Under the pieces are notes generated by a model, which saw nothing but the letters and a program-made list of their open reading frames with translations, was not told the DNA's origin and made no database searches. Made by a program: the position numbers and the translations under genes. This document shows, one piece after another, positions 27,489-36,808 of a stretch of 64,000 nucleotides of DNA. This DNA is from JAEUIZ01 sp046155605 (lineage in GTDB: Bacteria > Planctomycetota > Phycisphaerae > Phycisphaerales > UBA1924), in the NCBI GenBank assembly GCA_046155605.1, contig JBJXFQ010000045.1, forward strand, positions 1 through 64,000, given 5' to 3'. Every line of letters starts with the position of its first letter. Positions within the stretch are counted from its first letter, which is position 1.

Positions 27489-28478
27489 TTATGGTGCCGC
27501 GCAGGGGTTGGCACAACTCGCGGCGAACGCGTTGTTGAAGCAGATGAAATCGTTGACGTTCAGGATCGGCGGGGTGGTCGAGGCGTCGCAGTTGGCAGCG
27601 TTGCTCCCCGTCGCGAAGAGGTTGTTGAAGCAGATGAAATCGTTGACGTTCAGGCAGGGCGCGACCGTGGAGGCGTCGCAGTTGGCCTTGCAGGATGGCA
27701 CGACCACCGGCAGAAGCGAGACGTCATCCCAGCGGAAGCCCACCATCTGGCTGTAGAGGTCGATGCACTGGATCCGCGCCGCGCCCACGGTAGCGGATGT
27801 GTTCTGTGACCACTTGTTCATCGGGCTGGGCGGCACCAGCGGCATCCCGCCGTAGGTCACGTCGAACGTGTCCATGTCCAGGTCGATGTTGACCACCACT
27901 TCGACCCAAGCGTCCCGGATCAGGGGCAGGGTCGTGTTGCCGGGGCCCCCGTTCGCCACGCTCCGGTTGATACTGGTCACGACGTTCGTGGCCGCGATGA
28001 AGTCGAGCTCGATCGACCAGTTCCCGCCGCTGACGTACGGGTGGGTAAACGTGTTGAGCATGATGAAGTAGCCAATGCCCGTCGCCGCGGACGGCACATA
28101 GGTCTTGGCCTTGCAGACCCACTTTCCAGTGGTGATGTTGAAGACCTGCACGACGTCCGTCTCGAGCACGCTGACCGCCGAGTTCGGCGCCGAGGCGCTG
28201 AGGGTGTTGTCCACCGTCGCGTTCATTGCGGCGGGCGGGCCGCTGCCGTTCCAGTAGAGCCAGCCGCCCTGCCCCACCAGCGGCGAGCCGTTGGCATAGG
28301 AATCGAAGTTGTCCGAGATTCCCGGACCATCAGTGACGGAACCGGGCAACAGGATGAGTGGACGCGGACCCGGCGGCACCCCTTGCTTTTTCGCCACATC
28401 GACGGGCGCGCCCATCGCAGACCCGGCAACCGCACACATCGTGCTCGCCGCCAACACCACACGCAAAACGGTTTTCAT
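27489..28478 (-). CDS. Secreted protein of unknown function with GC-type dockerin-like anchor
   Basis: 329 residues from MKTVLRVVLAASTMCAV, with GGAGTGAGG before the ATG; the signal peptide ends GSAMG-AP. The central part resembles a laminin-G/concanavalin-type jelly roll (DNFDSYANGSPLVGQGGW, WSIELDFIAATNVVTSI), a type that often binds carbohydrate. The C-terminus has the paired anchor (CKANCD...LNVNDFICF; ANCD...LNVNDFICF) and a slightly different end, AASCANPCAAP. A 6-bp hairpin in the 5' leader (28505-28521) and a strong terminator frame the gene as a single unit. Substrate unknown. Confidence 0.85.
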   Translation of the reverse strand: MKTVLRVVLAASTMCAVAGSAMGAPVDVAKKQGVPPGPRPLILLPGSVTDGPGISDNFDSYANGSPLVGQGGWLYWNGSGPPAAMNATVDNTLSASAPNSAVSVLETDVVQVFNITTGKWVCKAKTYVPSAATGIGYFIMLNTFTHPYVSGGNWSIELDFIAATNVVTSINRSVANGGPGNTTLPLIRDAWVEVVVNIDLDMDTFDVTYGGMPLVPPSPMNKWSQNTSATVGAARIQCIDLYSQMVGFRWDDVSLLPVVVPSCKANCDASTVAPCLNVNDFICFNNLFATGSNAANCDASTTPPILNVNDFICFNNAFAASCANPCAAP

Positions 28479-28914
28479 GGCCTCACTCCGCATGAGTGGA
28501 GAACTCCCGATTGACTCGGGATTTCTCTGTTGATGTCCCGCCCACGACCGCCGTGAGCATCCGCGCGCCAGTCTACCGCGCCATCAGGTCGGCTGGAAGG
28601 CGGGCGCGAAACCGGTCGGAAGCACTGATCTTGTGTTTGTCCCGCGTTAGTGCTTCCGAAATGCAAGCGTCACACCCAGCCGCCGGCCTCAATCCTCCCA
28701 GCAATCGGCCTCGACTCCGCGTCTCCGTCCGTCGATACCTTGATGCGGAAGCGCGGCGATCCCAGCGGACTCGCGCGGTGAATACAGTGCATTTTGACCC
28801 ACGCCACACCCCAAGCACGCCGTCCCGATCGGTCCCCAGCCAGCCAAGGGCCGGCGACGCATCGGAAAGCACACCGGGAGCCGTCGGTCCTGCTGAGTCG
28901 TCCGAGGAACTCCC
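28479..28914. other. Divergent intergenic region, 436 nt
   Basis: This separates the minus-strand anchored protein from the plus-strand aldehyde dehydrogenase and must hold both promoters. It contains one small hairpin, TCCCGA (28505-28510) with TCGGGA (28516-28521), in the leader of the minus-strand gene. No coding frame, operator or riboswitch was recognised. Confidence 0.6.
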
Positions 28915-30573
28915 ATGACCAAGACCATGAGCAAGCGGACACCGCGGGGCAGATCGTTGATCGCCGGCGTCGTCGCCGAGCCGGGTTCGACGCCCGTCCA
29001 GCCGTCCGAGATCAAGTTTCATGCGATCGATCCCGCGTCGGGGCGCGAACTGCCGACGATGTACCTCGCCGCCACAACCGAAGAACTCGACCGCGCCTGC
29101 TGGGCCGCCTGGGAGGCCTTTCACGCGATGATGGATCGCTCCGCGGCGGACCGCGCCACGCTCCTCGAAACCATCGCCGCCCGCATCCTCGAACTCGGTG
29201 ACGATCTCCTTGCCGTCGCGGGCGACGAGACCGGCCTCGGCCCCTCGCGGCTGGTCTCGGAGCGTGAGCGCACCCTCGGCACACTCAGAATGTTCGCCGC
29301 ACTCATCCGCAAAGGCGACTGGGTCGAGCCTTCGATCGATTCGGCCCAGGCCAGCCGCCGACCGACCCCGAAGCCCGACATTCGCCACATGCTCCGGCCA
29401 CTCGGGCCGGTCGCCGTCTTTGGCGCGGGCAACTTCCCGCTCGCCTACAGCACCGCCGGCGGGGACACCGCCTCCGCCCTCGCCGCGGGCTGCCCTGTCA
29501 TCGTCAAGGGCCATCCGGGCCACCCCGGCACGGGCGAACTCGTCGCCATCGCCATCGCCGAAGCCCTCGCCGACTGCGGATTCGATCCCGGCACGTTCTC
29601 ATTCCTTCATTCTGGCGGCCAGCGCGAGATGGCCATCGGGCAGCAACTCGTCAAGCATCCCGCGATCCGCGCCGTGGGCTTCACGGGCTCGGTCGCGGGT
29701 GGGACCGCCCTCGCACGCCTCGCTGCCGAACGCACCGACCCGGTCCCCGTCTTCGCCGAGATGGGCAGCACCAATCCGATCTTCGTGCTGCCGTCCGCGC
29801 TCGAATCCCAGGGCGACCTCGCCGAGCGGCTCGCCGGCTCGATCACCGCCGCCAACGGTCAGATGTGTACATGCCCCGGGCTGATCTTTGTCCCTCGCGG
29901 GGGCGCTGCCGAGGCGCTCACGCAGGCCCTCGCCAAGGCACTCAACGCCGTCACGCCCCAGACCATGCTCAGCCGCCGAACGCTCGGCATCTATCAGCGC
30001 CGGCTCGAAGAAATCCGCGCTGCCGCGGGCGTCGAGCAGGTCGTCGGCCTGGTCGAGCCCGGCACCGCCGCCGAACGCGCCAAGGCCGCCGGCCCCATCC
30101 GTTGCTCGCCCGCGCTCCTCCGCACCTCCCTCGACGCCTTCCGCAAGACCCCGACGCTGCAGGAAGAGGTCTTCGGCCCGGCCGCGCTCATCGTCGTCTG
30201 CGACAAGCCCGAGCAACTCCCCGAGGCCGCCGCCTGCATCCGCGGCAGCCTCACCGGGACGCTCTGGCTCGGGTCCGCCGATCAGAAACTCGCCCGCCAG
30301 GTGCTCGCCGTCCTCGAGCAGCGCGTCGGCCGCATCATCTTCAACGGCGTCCCCACCGGCGTCGAGGTCTGCCACTCGATCGTCCACGGCGGGCCGTTCC
30401 CCGCGACGAATCAGCCGCATTCGACCGCCGTCGGACCACTGGCGATCCGCCGTTGGGTGCGGCCCATCTGCTACCAGAACGCGCCGGACGCGTTCCTCCC
30501 GGCGGAACTACGCAACAGCAACCCGATGAAGCTGCGAAGGACGGTAAACGGGGAGATAGTGGAGGCGGGGTAG
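28915..30573 (+). CDS. NADP+-type aldehyde dehydrogenase, ketoglutaric semialdehyde dehydrogenase-like
   Basis: 552 residues; GAGGA lies about 6-7 nt upstream. The Rossmann-fold region includes PLGPVAVFGAGNFPLAYSTA and CPVIVKGHPGHPGTGE; the NADP-type phosphate site is suggested by the VKGHPGHP stretch. The general base is Glu282 (VFAEMGSTNP) and the catalytic Cys is 318 (NGQMCTCPGL). The sequence belongs to the subgroup containing 2,5-dioxovalerate/ketoglutaric semialdehyde dehydrogenases, used in non-phosphorylative pentose, hexuronate or hydroxyproline breakdown. The substrate is inferred from family only. The gene stands alone and converges on vsr with 2 nt between the stops. Confidence 0.88.
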   Translation: MTKTMSKRTPRGRSLIAGVVAEPGSTPVQPSEIKFHAIDPASGRELPTMYLAATTEELDRACWAAWEAFHAMMDRSAADRATLLETIAARILELGDDLLAVAGDETGLGPSRLVSERERTLGTLRMFAALIRKGDWVEPSIDSAQASRRPTPKPDIRHMLRPLGPVAVFGAGNFPLAYSTAGGDTASALAAGCPVIVKGHPGHPGTGELVAIAIAEALADCGFDPGTFSFLHSGGQREMAIGQQLVKHPAIRAVGFTGSVAGGTALARLAAERTDPVPVFAEMGSTNPIFVLPSALESQGDLAERLAGSITAANGQMCTCPGLIFVPRGGAAEALTQALAKALNAVTPQTMLSRRTLGIYQRRLEEIRAAAGVEQVVGLVEPGTAAERAKAAGPIRCSPALLRTSLDAFRKTPTLQEEVFGPAALIVVCDKPEQLPEAAACIRGSLTGTLWLGSADQKLARQVLAVLEQRVGRIIFNGVPTGVEVCHSIVHGGPFPATNQPHSTAVGPLAIRRWVRPICYQNAPDAFLPAELRNSNPMKLRRTVNGEIVEAG

Positions 30574-30575
30574 CC

Positions 30576-31034
30576 TTAAAGGCTGGCCGCCCCACTCCGC
30601 GGCCGCAGATTTCGATAAGGATGCGGGGCGAGGACGACCTTTGAAAGCCTCGCCGTGAGTTCTTCCGCGTTGCCGGTCTGGCATTCCCACACCACGAGCA
30701 CGCGCCACCCGGCCCGGCGAAGCGCGGAAACCGTGCGCCGATCGCGTGCGCGGTTCTTCGTTCGCTTTGCGTTCCAGAACGCCGCATTCGTCGCGGGCGT
30801 GCTCCGACCCCGCTTGCAGCTGTGCATATGCCAGAAGCAGCCATGCACCAGGACGATCAACCCGCGCGCAGGCATTACAATGTCCGGCTTACCGTGCAAG
30901 TTTGCGCGGTGCAGCGCGAAGCGGCAACCGAGGCGATGAAGGATCGAACGGACGGTCCGTTCAGGCGTCGTGTTCTTACCGCGAACCGCGGCCATGCAGT
31001 CGCTGCGCTGGGCGGGCGTGAGCGTATCGGCCAC
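30576..31034 (-). CDS. vsr: Very short patch repair endonuclease Vsr
   Basis: 152 residues from GTG 31034, chosen because GAGGG lies 7 nt upstream and the start follows the HNH gene stop by 10 nt; a longer frame would run back into that gene. Vsr hallmarks are DCMAAVRGKNTTPERTVRSI, KPDIVMPARGLIVLVHGCFW (catalytic Asp) and the HMHSCKRG zinc/His region, then GWRVLVVWECQ. Vsr nicks 5' of the T in T:G mismatches created when 5-methylcytosine deaminates. This matches its position beside a C5 methyltransferase. It is the third gene of the restriction-modification island. Confidence 0.93.
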   Translation of the reverse strand: MADTLTPAQRSDCMAAVRGKNTTPERTVRSILHRLGCRFALHRANLHGKPDIVMPARGLIVLVHGCFWHMHSCKRGRSTPATNAAFWNAKRTKNRARDRRTVSALRRAGWRVLVVWECQTGNAEELTARLSKVVLAPHPYRNLRPRSGAASL

Positions 31035-31044
31035 GGCACTGCCC

Positions 31045-31632
31045 TCACTTGGCCTCAGGCATGGGGCCGAACTTCTTGGCAAGGAACTCGTAGATTTCGA
31101 GTTGCACATCGCGCGGCTGGCGACGAATGAGCGCCATCGCGCTGATCGCGTCGCGCGACGTGGGGACTTTCAGATTGGCCTTGTCCTTGTTGTACCAGAC
31201 ACACACGGCCCGGAGGTTGTGTTCCTCGTCCGTCCCGCCTTGGCTGATCGGAACGGTGTGGTCGATTTCAAGGCGACACTTCTTGTCAGGTTCGCACAGC
31301 GAGTCCTCGCCTGCGCCCGCGCCGCAAATTTGACAGGTGTAGCCGTTGCGTTCGAGGATTTGGCGACGAAGTTTGTCCGAAATGTCGCGTGCGATGACCG
31401 GCAGCGGCGTTAGCGTTTCGATTAAGTACTCGTTGGGCTTGAGGCTGTCACGGTCCTTATGGGACAGGATTTGCATCCCTTCCTCGTTGCGCAACTCACG
31501 GATGCGACGCTGGTAGTCGTGAATGTCCGCAATCTTGCTCAACTCTTTGGTAGTGACAACTCGACCGACGTTCTTCTCGAAGAAGGCTCGCAGTTTTGTC
31601 CGTGCGCCAATCTTTGCAGGTTTCTTTGCCAT
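31045..31632 (-). CDS. HNH endonuclease, probable restriction enzyme of the island
   Basis: 195 residues. Residues 10-75 look like a winged-helix DNA-binding domain (LRAFFEKNVGRVVTTKELSK, YQRRIRELRNEEGMQI). The nuclease core has CQICG, then RLEIDHTVPISQGGTDEEHN with the HNH His and Asn, then AVCVWYNKDKAN. The last zinc pair, normally CxxC, appears as CVWY, so one ligand is replaced by Tyr. It lies 17 nt after the methyltransferase and just before vsr, the usual place for the restriction partner. The target site cannot be read from sequence. Confidence 0.85.
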   Translation of the reverse strand: MAKKPAKIGARTKLRAFFEKNVGRVVTTKELSKIADIHDYQRRIRELRNEEGMQILSHKDRDSLKPNEYLIETLTPLPVIARDISDKLRRQILERNGYTCQICGAGAGEDSLCEPDKKCRLEIDHTVPISQGGTDEEHNLRAVCVWYNKDKANLKVPTSRDAISAMALIRRQPRDVQLEIYEFLAKKFGPMPEAK

Positions 31633-31649
31633 GCGAAGTGTGCCGAATG

Positions 31650-33086
31650 TCAGCCGATCTTGTAGGAACGGGCGGGAGCCTTGACGCCGAGCATCACGGA
31701 GACGTGTTCCGCGATAGCCAGCGCCAGCAACGGAGGAACCGCGTTGCCGATCTGAATACCCACGTTGATCTTCCTCCCGCAGAACTTAAAGTCGTCGGGG
31801 AAACTCTGGAGCAAGGCGGCTTCAAGGTGCGTGATTGGCCTGTGCGCTACAGGATGAAGGTAACGGCCCTTTTCAGGCTTGTAGAACTCCGTGCGGATGG
31901 TAACCGACGGTCGATCCCACCAAAGCCGGCCGAACAAATCAGTCCCTCCTTCGGTCTTACGTTTCCAGCAGTCAGGCATGATGTCGAGTGGCAAATTCCA
32001 ACGGTTTCCGCCCGCCGGGATGCTCCGGTAGCGGCGCAACGACTTAGCCGTCGGGTTGCGCCCGATGTGCCAGTTGACGCCGGTCGGTTCGATCGGCAAG
32101 TGACCGATGGCATCGCGGACGGTGCGCCAGCGGGGAAGGTACTGATTCAGCAAGTTCCTCTTCAGCGGGTCGGCGTGCGTCGGCGCTGGGAAGGAGGGAT
32201 CACCGATCCGCGAGCCAATGACAATGGCACGCTTGCGCGTTTGCGGCACGCCGTAGTCGGCGGCGTTGAGTACGCGGCCTTCAACCCTATACCCGAGCTG
32301 CTCCGCGAGACGCTTCATCTCGCCGAACTCGGCGGATTTGAGGAGCGGCGGTACGTTTTCGAGAACGAAGACCTTTGGCCGGACCTGTTCGATGCACCGG
32401 AAGTAGTGCCGCCAGAGTTGATTGCGGGGATCGTTGGGAACCCGCTCTCCAAGATTGCTGAATCCCTGGCATGGCGGTCCGCCAGCAACCACGTCGGCTC
32501 TCGGGAACCTCTCGATTTCTTGGATCGCGCAGTTGAGGACGCGATCCGTGATGTTGGCTCGGAGACTGTCGCACGCGTCACGGTCCCATTCGTTGGCCAA
32601 GACGGTTCGGAAGCCGGCATCTTTGAACCCGAGCGCCATGCCGCCGCATCCAGCGAACAACTCGATGACACGCGGCCCCTCGCCTTTGGGTTCCGCGTCG
32701 AAGCGGAAAGCTGTGGGGCAGTCGCGGACTTCCTTGGCATCGAAGGGCGTGACGCGGAAACGGTGAGAACTGATCCGCTCGATCGCAACGGTGTCGCCGG
32801 GCTTGATGCCGTGCTTGGCGAAGAACTCGCGGGCCCATGCCCGGTCGCGGAAGAAGCGACGCGGCTTGCCGGACTTGGCCTCCGTCGGAATGTCGGTCAT
32901 CACAGGTGCGGCGAGCCCGTCAACATCGAGCCGCAGAAGCCTTCCGCGCCTTCCGCTCTTGGTGGCCGCGCCGTAACTGTCAGCCGGGAAGAAGTCGGCG
33001 TGGCCGGTCAAGTTCAAGTGGTTCTGCCGGAGATTCCCGGCAGTCACGCACACAAGTCTCTTTCTATGCCCGACTCGTCCGCTCAT
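31650..33086 (-). CDS. DNA cytosine-5 methyltransferase with B3-like N-terminal domain
   Basis: 478 residues; GAGG lies about 9 nt before the ATG. Catalytic motifs are in order: I (IELFAGCGGMALGF, about 141-154), IV with the nucleophile Cys206 (GGPPCQGFS), VI (ENV, 243-245), VIII (QTRKRA) and X (GNAVPPLLALAIAEH). The target recognition region lies between VIII and X. Residues 20-115 (HLNLTGHADFFPADSYG ... KHGIKPGDTVAIERI) resemble a B3/EcoRII-N-like DNA-binding fold, which is unusual in a methyltransferase. Base composition across this gene and the next looks lower in GC than its neighbours, consistent with transfer. It is the first gene of the methyltransferase-HNH-Vsr cassette. Confidence 0.92.
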   Translation of the reverse strand: MSGRVGHRKRLVCVTAGNLRQNHLNLTGHADFFPADSYGAATKSGRRGRLLRLDVDGLAAPVMTDIPTEAKSGKPRRFFRDRAWAREFFAKHGIKPGDTVAIERISSHRFRVTPFDAKEVRDCPTAFRFDAEPKGEGPRVIELFAGCGGMALGFKDAGFRTVLANEWDRDACDSLRANITDRVLNCAIQEIERFPRADVVAGGPPCQGFSNLGERVPNDPRNQLWRHYFRCIEQVRPKVFVLENVPPLLKSAEFGEMKRLAEQLGYRVEGRVLNAADYGVPQTRKRAIVIGSRIGDPSFPAPTHADPLKRNLLNQYLPRWRTVRDAIGHLPIEPTGVNWHIGRNPTAKSLRRYRSIPAGGNRWNLPLDIMPDCWKRKTEGGTDLFGRLWWDRPSVTIRTEFYKPEKGRYLHPVAHRPITHLEAALLQSFPDDFKFCGRKINVGIQIGNAVPPLLALAIAEHVSVMLGVKAPARSYKIG

Positions 33087-33193
33087 CGGATAGCCTCATG
33101 CATGGTCAGTCTATTGTATCCGATCTCTCCACATGCTTGCAGCGCTGCACCCCAATACGCTCAACCCAACCCTTTGAGCCGATCTGCCTGTTC

Positions 33194-34234
33194 TCACACC
33201 GCCCAGCACGCCACGCGCTGCCCCGGCCCCTTCTCCTCCAGCGGCGGCATCTCGTGCCGACAGCGCTCCATCACCAGCGGGCATCGCCCCGCAAACGGGC
33301 ACCCCTTCGGCGGCGTCAGCGGGCTCGGCACATCGCCCTTCAAGATCGTCAGCGGCCGCCGATCATCCGGATCATCAATCGGGTTCGCCCCAAGCAGCGC
33401 CCGTGTGTACGGATGCTTCGCCCCCCCACTCCCGCCGCCCGCGCTTCCCCCACCTCCCTCGTGCAGCCCCTCGCACGGCAGCTCCTCGACGACGTGCCCC
33501 AGATACATCACCATCACGCGATCGCAAAAGTGTTCCACCACCTTCAGATCATGCGAGATAAAGAGGATCGTCAGCCCGAACTCGGCCTTCAGGTCCGTCA
33601 TAAGATTCAAGACCTGCGCCTGGATCGAGACATCGAGCGCCGACACCGGCTCATCGGCGACGATGAACTCGGGTCGCGTCGCTAGCGCTCGCGCGATGCC
33701 GATGCGTTGCCGCTGCCCGCCGGAGAACTCGTGTGGGAACTTACCGCCCGCTTCCTTTCGCAGGCCGACCTTGGTGATGAGTTCACTCACATAACTATCA
33801 AGCTCGGTTGCGGGCACGACGCCATGGAATCGCACGGCCTCTTTGAGCAGTGCCGCCACCGTCAGCCGCGGATTCAGCGACGAGAACGGATCCTGAAAGA
33901 TAATCTGCATCTTCCGTCGGAACGGCATGAGGTCGCCGTGGCCCAGCCCCGTGATTTTCTGCCCGGCATAGGTGATCGTCCCGCTGGTGGGCTCGATGAG
34001 CCTGATGATGAGTTTGCCGAGCGTTGATTTGCCGCAGCCGGATTCGCCGACGACGCCGACGACCTCGCCGCGCCCGACGGCGAGCGAGACGCCGTTGACC
34101 GCGTGAACGTGCCCGCGCACGGCATTGAGCACGCCGCCGCGGACGGGAAAGTGCTTCACGAGATTCGAGACCGAGAGCAGCGGACCCGTAATTGGAAGAT
34201 TCGCCGTCGCAACCGGAGACGCAACTACGCTCAT
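33194..34234 (-). CDS. oppF: Peptide ABC transporter ATP-binding protein OppF/DppF
   Basis: 346 residues from MSVVASPVATANLP; GGAGG lies 8 nt upstream and the ATG overlaps the oppD stop by 4 nt. The ABC ATPase has Walker A GESGCGKST, Q-loop IFQDPFSSLNP, signature FSGGQRQR and Walker B FIVADEPVSALD. The C-terminal oligo_HPY region follows (KHPYTRALLGANP ... CPFAGRCPLVMERC). An unusual linker GGGGSAGGGSGG precedes KHPYTRALL. It energises uptake of oligopeptides with OppD and the OppBC channel. It is the last gene of the transporter locus. Confidence 0.92.
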   Translation of the reverse strand: MSVVASPVATANLPITGPLLSVSNLVKHFPVRGGVLNAVRGHVHAVNGVSLAVGRGEVVGVVGESGCGKSTLGKLIIRLIEPTSGTITYAGQKITGLGHGDLMPFRRKMQIIFQDPFSSLNPRLTVAALLKEAVRFHGVVPATELDSYVSELITKVGLRKEAGGKFPHEFSGGQRQRIGIARALATRPEFIVADEPVSALDVSIQAQVLNLMTDLKAEFGLTILFISHDLKVVEHFCDRVMVMYLGHVVEELPCEGLHEGGGGSAGGGSGGAKHPYTRALLGANPIDDPDDRRPLTILKGDVPSPLTPPKGCPFAGRCPLVMERCRHEMPPLEEKGPGQRVACWAV

Positions 34235-35301
34235 GGCCGACCTCCGAGCGCCGGCTCGACCTGTCGCACCACGCGCGGCTGCATCAGCGGGAAATGGCAC
34301 CGCACGCGACGCCCCTCGCCATCGGCCGCCAACTCCGGCTCCTTCGCCACGCACAACTCCTGCCGATGCCCGCACCGCTCGGCAAATCGACACCCCTTCG
34401 GCAACTCGTACAAACTCGGCACGATCCCCTCGATCGTCGGCAGCTTTCGGCTTCCAGAGGTGCGCGCCTCTGGCCCGCTTCGGCCGCCCGCCTTCGGGAT
34501 CGAATCCAGCAGCGCCCTCGTGTACGGATGCCGAGGGTGGTGAAATAGTTCGCGGATTGGCGCGCTCTCGATCGCCCGGCCCGCGTACATTACCATCACG
34601 TCGTCGCAGAACTGCGCCACCACGCCCAGGTTGTGCGTAATAAGAATGATCGCCGTACCGAGTTTCTGCTTGAGCCCAGCCATGAGTTCCAGGATCTGCG
34701 CCTGGATCGTCACGTCGAGCGCCGTCGTCGGCTCATCCGCGATCAACACCGCCGGCTCGCAGCAGAGCGCGATGGCGATCATCACACGCTGCCGCATCCC
34801 GCCTGACAACTGGTGCGGATAGTCGTCGACGCGCTTCTCCGGGCTGGGGATCTCGACGAGCCGCAGCATCTCGATCGCACGCTCGCGCCGCTGCCTGCCG
34901 CCGAGGTCCGTGTGATACTTCAGCGCCTCCTCGATCTGCCACCCCACTCGGAACACAGGGTTCAGCGACGTCATCGGCTCCTGAAAGATCATTGCGATCT
35001 TCGCGCCGCGGATGTCCCGCATCTGCGTGTCGCTCGCCTTCGCCAGATCGATCGGCCCCAGTTCGGCATCGCGCAGGATGATCTCGCTTTGCGGATCGAT
35101 CCGGGCCGTGCGCTCGGGCAAGAGCCGCATGATCGCCTTACTCGTCACCGTCTTGCCGCAGCCGGACTCACCGACGATCGCCAGCGTCTTGCCCGCGGCC
35201 AAATCGAACGAGACATCACCCACCGCCGTGACGTTACCAAGGTCCGTGCGGAAGCCGACGGTGAGATGTCGGACTGACAAGATGGGGGCGGTGTGGGACA
35301 T
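34231..35301 (-). CDS. oppD: Peptide ABC transporter ATP-binding protein OppD/DppD
   Basis: 356 residues from MSHTAPILSVRHLTV; the frame extends 59 codons upstream but that stretch shows no family similarity. Walker A GESGCGKTV, Q-loop IFQEPMTSLNP, signature LSGGMRQR and Walker B LIADEPTTALD are intact. The oligo_HPY tail is present (HPYTRALLDSIP, CRFAERCGHRQELC). It pairs with OppF to drive peptide import. It is separated from oppABC by a plus-strand gene and a frameshifted gene, so it may be transcribed independently of them. Confidence 0.92.
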   Translation of the reverse strand: MSHTAPILSVRHLTVGFRTDLGNVTAVGDVSFDLAAGKTLAIVGESGCGKTVTSKAIMRLLPERTARIDPQSEIILRDAELGPIDLAKASDTQMRDIRGAKIAMIFQEPMTSLNPVFRVGWQIEEALKYHTDLGGRQRRERAIEMLRLVEIPSPEKRVDDYPHQLSGGMRQRVMIAIALCCEPAVLIADEPTTALDVTIQAQILELMAGLKQKLGTAIILITHNLGVVAQFCDDVMVMYAGRAIESAPIRELFHHPRHPYTRALLDSIPKAGGRSGPEARTSGSRKLPTIEGIVPSLYELPKGCRFAERCGHRQELCVAKEPELAADGEGRRVRCHFPLMQPRVVRQVEPALGGRP

Positions 35302-35656
35302 GTCAGACGCGACGATACGCTCGGACGACACGGGGCACCAACTCCTCGCCGCCAAGCACGTCGGCAAACACTCAGGTGTGCCCGTGGCGATCCCCGAGCC
35401 AGGTCTTCCGGCTCGATCGCGGCGGTACCCGAGTGAATCCTGCCGTCCGCCACCCGGCCGACGCGACACAACCGACACGGAACGGTGCCAAGGCGACGCA
35501 CACGGGATTTACCGCAGAATCACTGCATGGATGATCCGAGATCGCGCCCAACGGTGTGTTTCAAGGTGAGCAGGACTCTGTTGAGCCCCCGCTGCCTCGG
35601 GCACCCGTCTGCACGCCCGCGGTGGTCTCACATCACGCAGACCAAGGACATGGCCC
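35302..35656. other. Divergent intergenic region, 355 nt
   Basis: This lies between oppD (minus) and the small secreted protein at 35657 (plus). Only shadow reading frames are present. No repeat, hairpin with a T run or recognisable operator was seen. Promoters for both genes are presumed to lie here. Confidence 0.5.
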
Positions 35657-36103
35657 ATGAACCGCACCGTTTCACGTCTTGTCGGCACCGTGGTTGTCGC
35701 CGCGAGCATCCTCGGGCTTTCGGATCCTGCGTGCGCCGCGGCGCGTCCGCACAAGTCGAGCGGCACGGCGCAGTTTGTCAGCCCCACCGAGTTTGTCGGA
35801 GCGGGTCGCGCCACGCACCTTGGCAACTACAGCGAAGCGGGTACCGTCGCCTTCACGCCCACGGGCAATCCGGCGGTGCTCAACGTCGTCGGCACGATTA
35901 CCTACACGGCAAGCGACGGCAGCGAACTTCATGCCGCCGTGGCCGGGGAACTGAACGGCGCGACGGGCGCGGTCTCGGCAACCGTCACGTACACCGGCGG
36001 CACCGGACGGTTCGCCGACGCGACCGGCTCATCGTGCCTGACGGGGCAGGTGCAGCCCGACGGGTCCATGACGGTCGCCGTCAGGGGAACGATCGACTAC
36101 TGA
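35657..36103 (+). CDS. Small secreted beta-barrel-like protein of unknown function
   Basis: 148 residues. The signal peptide MNRTVSRLVGTVVVAASILG ends near DPACA-AAR. The mature part is rich in Thr, Gly and Val with alternating strands (GTAQFVSPTEFVGAG, GTVAFTPTGNPAVLN, GTITYTASDGSELH) and the phrase GGTGRFADATGSS. That last phrase resembles small secreted calycin/allene-oxide-cyclase-like proteins. One free Cys remains in the mature chain. The gene is isolated between the two halves of the peptide transporter on the opposite strand. No functional assignment is justified. Confidence 0.7.
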   Translation: MNRTVSRLVGTVVVAASILGLSDPACAAARPHKSSGTAQFVSPTEFVGAGRATHLGNYSEAGTVAFTPTGNPAVLNVVGTITYTASDGSELHAAVAGELNGATGAVSATVTYTGGTGRFADATGSSCLTGQVQPDGSMTVAVRGTIDY

Positions 36104-36356
36104 TCGGTTCTCGACCGGGCCGAGGTAGTCAGCGCGGTGCGGTGAGAGGCCATGGATGAGACTCAAGCCCCATGTGCCCTCATCGCGCCGACGCACCACG
36201 AACTGACGGGGCACGGATCGGTATCGCATTGACGGTCGCTCGCCCACACGGCTCTACCAGCCAAATGGCAGGTTGTCAACAGCCGTCACTTGTCAAAGGC
36301 GGTACGGAAGTCACCGACGAATCGGGAAACAGTGCGGATTGGGCCGAGGGCGACGC

Positions 36357-36805
36357 TCATGCCTCGTCGGCTTCCCTGAGTCCGATCCACACCATCGTCG
36401 TCGCCTCGTCTGGCGTCGGACCCGGCGGGGCCACGACGGCGACATACAGGCCGCTGGTTCCCAGGTCGATCTTGAACACAATCACCGGCCCGTCAGCGCA
36501 CTCCGGGCTGACCGTCCAGAACGAGCGGCCATACTCGAAGTTCTCACTCAGCGGTGGGTTGTACCACTCGCCCAAGACATCAACAACAAGGCCGATCGCC
36601 TCGTCCGCGAACCGCACACCGGATGGGACTCGTCGAACTCGAACACCTTGCCCAACTCGGGCAGCGGGCATGCTTCCGAGCACTCGACAATCAACGTTTG
36701 CCCGAACGGCGGGTCGAGGTCGGCCATGACGCGTCGCAGCACCGGCTCGCTGCCTTGTACGGGACGCTTGGGACGCCGGGGTTCGCCTTTGCTCTTCTTC
36801 GCCAT
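36357..36805 (-). pseudogene. Small conserved-looking protein downstream of oppC, split by a frameshift
   Basis: The ATG at 36805 lies 3 nt past the oppC stop and opens MAKKSKGEPRRPKRPVQGSE, ending FEFDESH before losing frame near 36615-36625. A second frame continues coherently from PSGVRFADEAIGLVVDVLGE through IVFKIDLGTSGLYVAVVAPP to MVWIGLREADEA. One added base at the junction gives a 148-149 residue protein. No family was recognised. Its position suggests co-transcription with oppABC. It is either a decayed gene or a base-calling error. Confidence 0.6.
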
Positions 36806-36808
36806 GAG

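Noticed and set aside
30571..30585. AGCCTT-A-AAGGCT palindrome between the convergent aldehyde dehydrogenase and vsr genes
   Set aside because: Six-base arms over two stop codons with no T run; too small to call a terminator.
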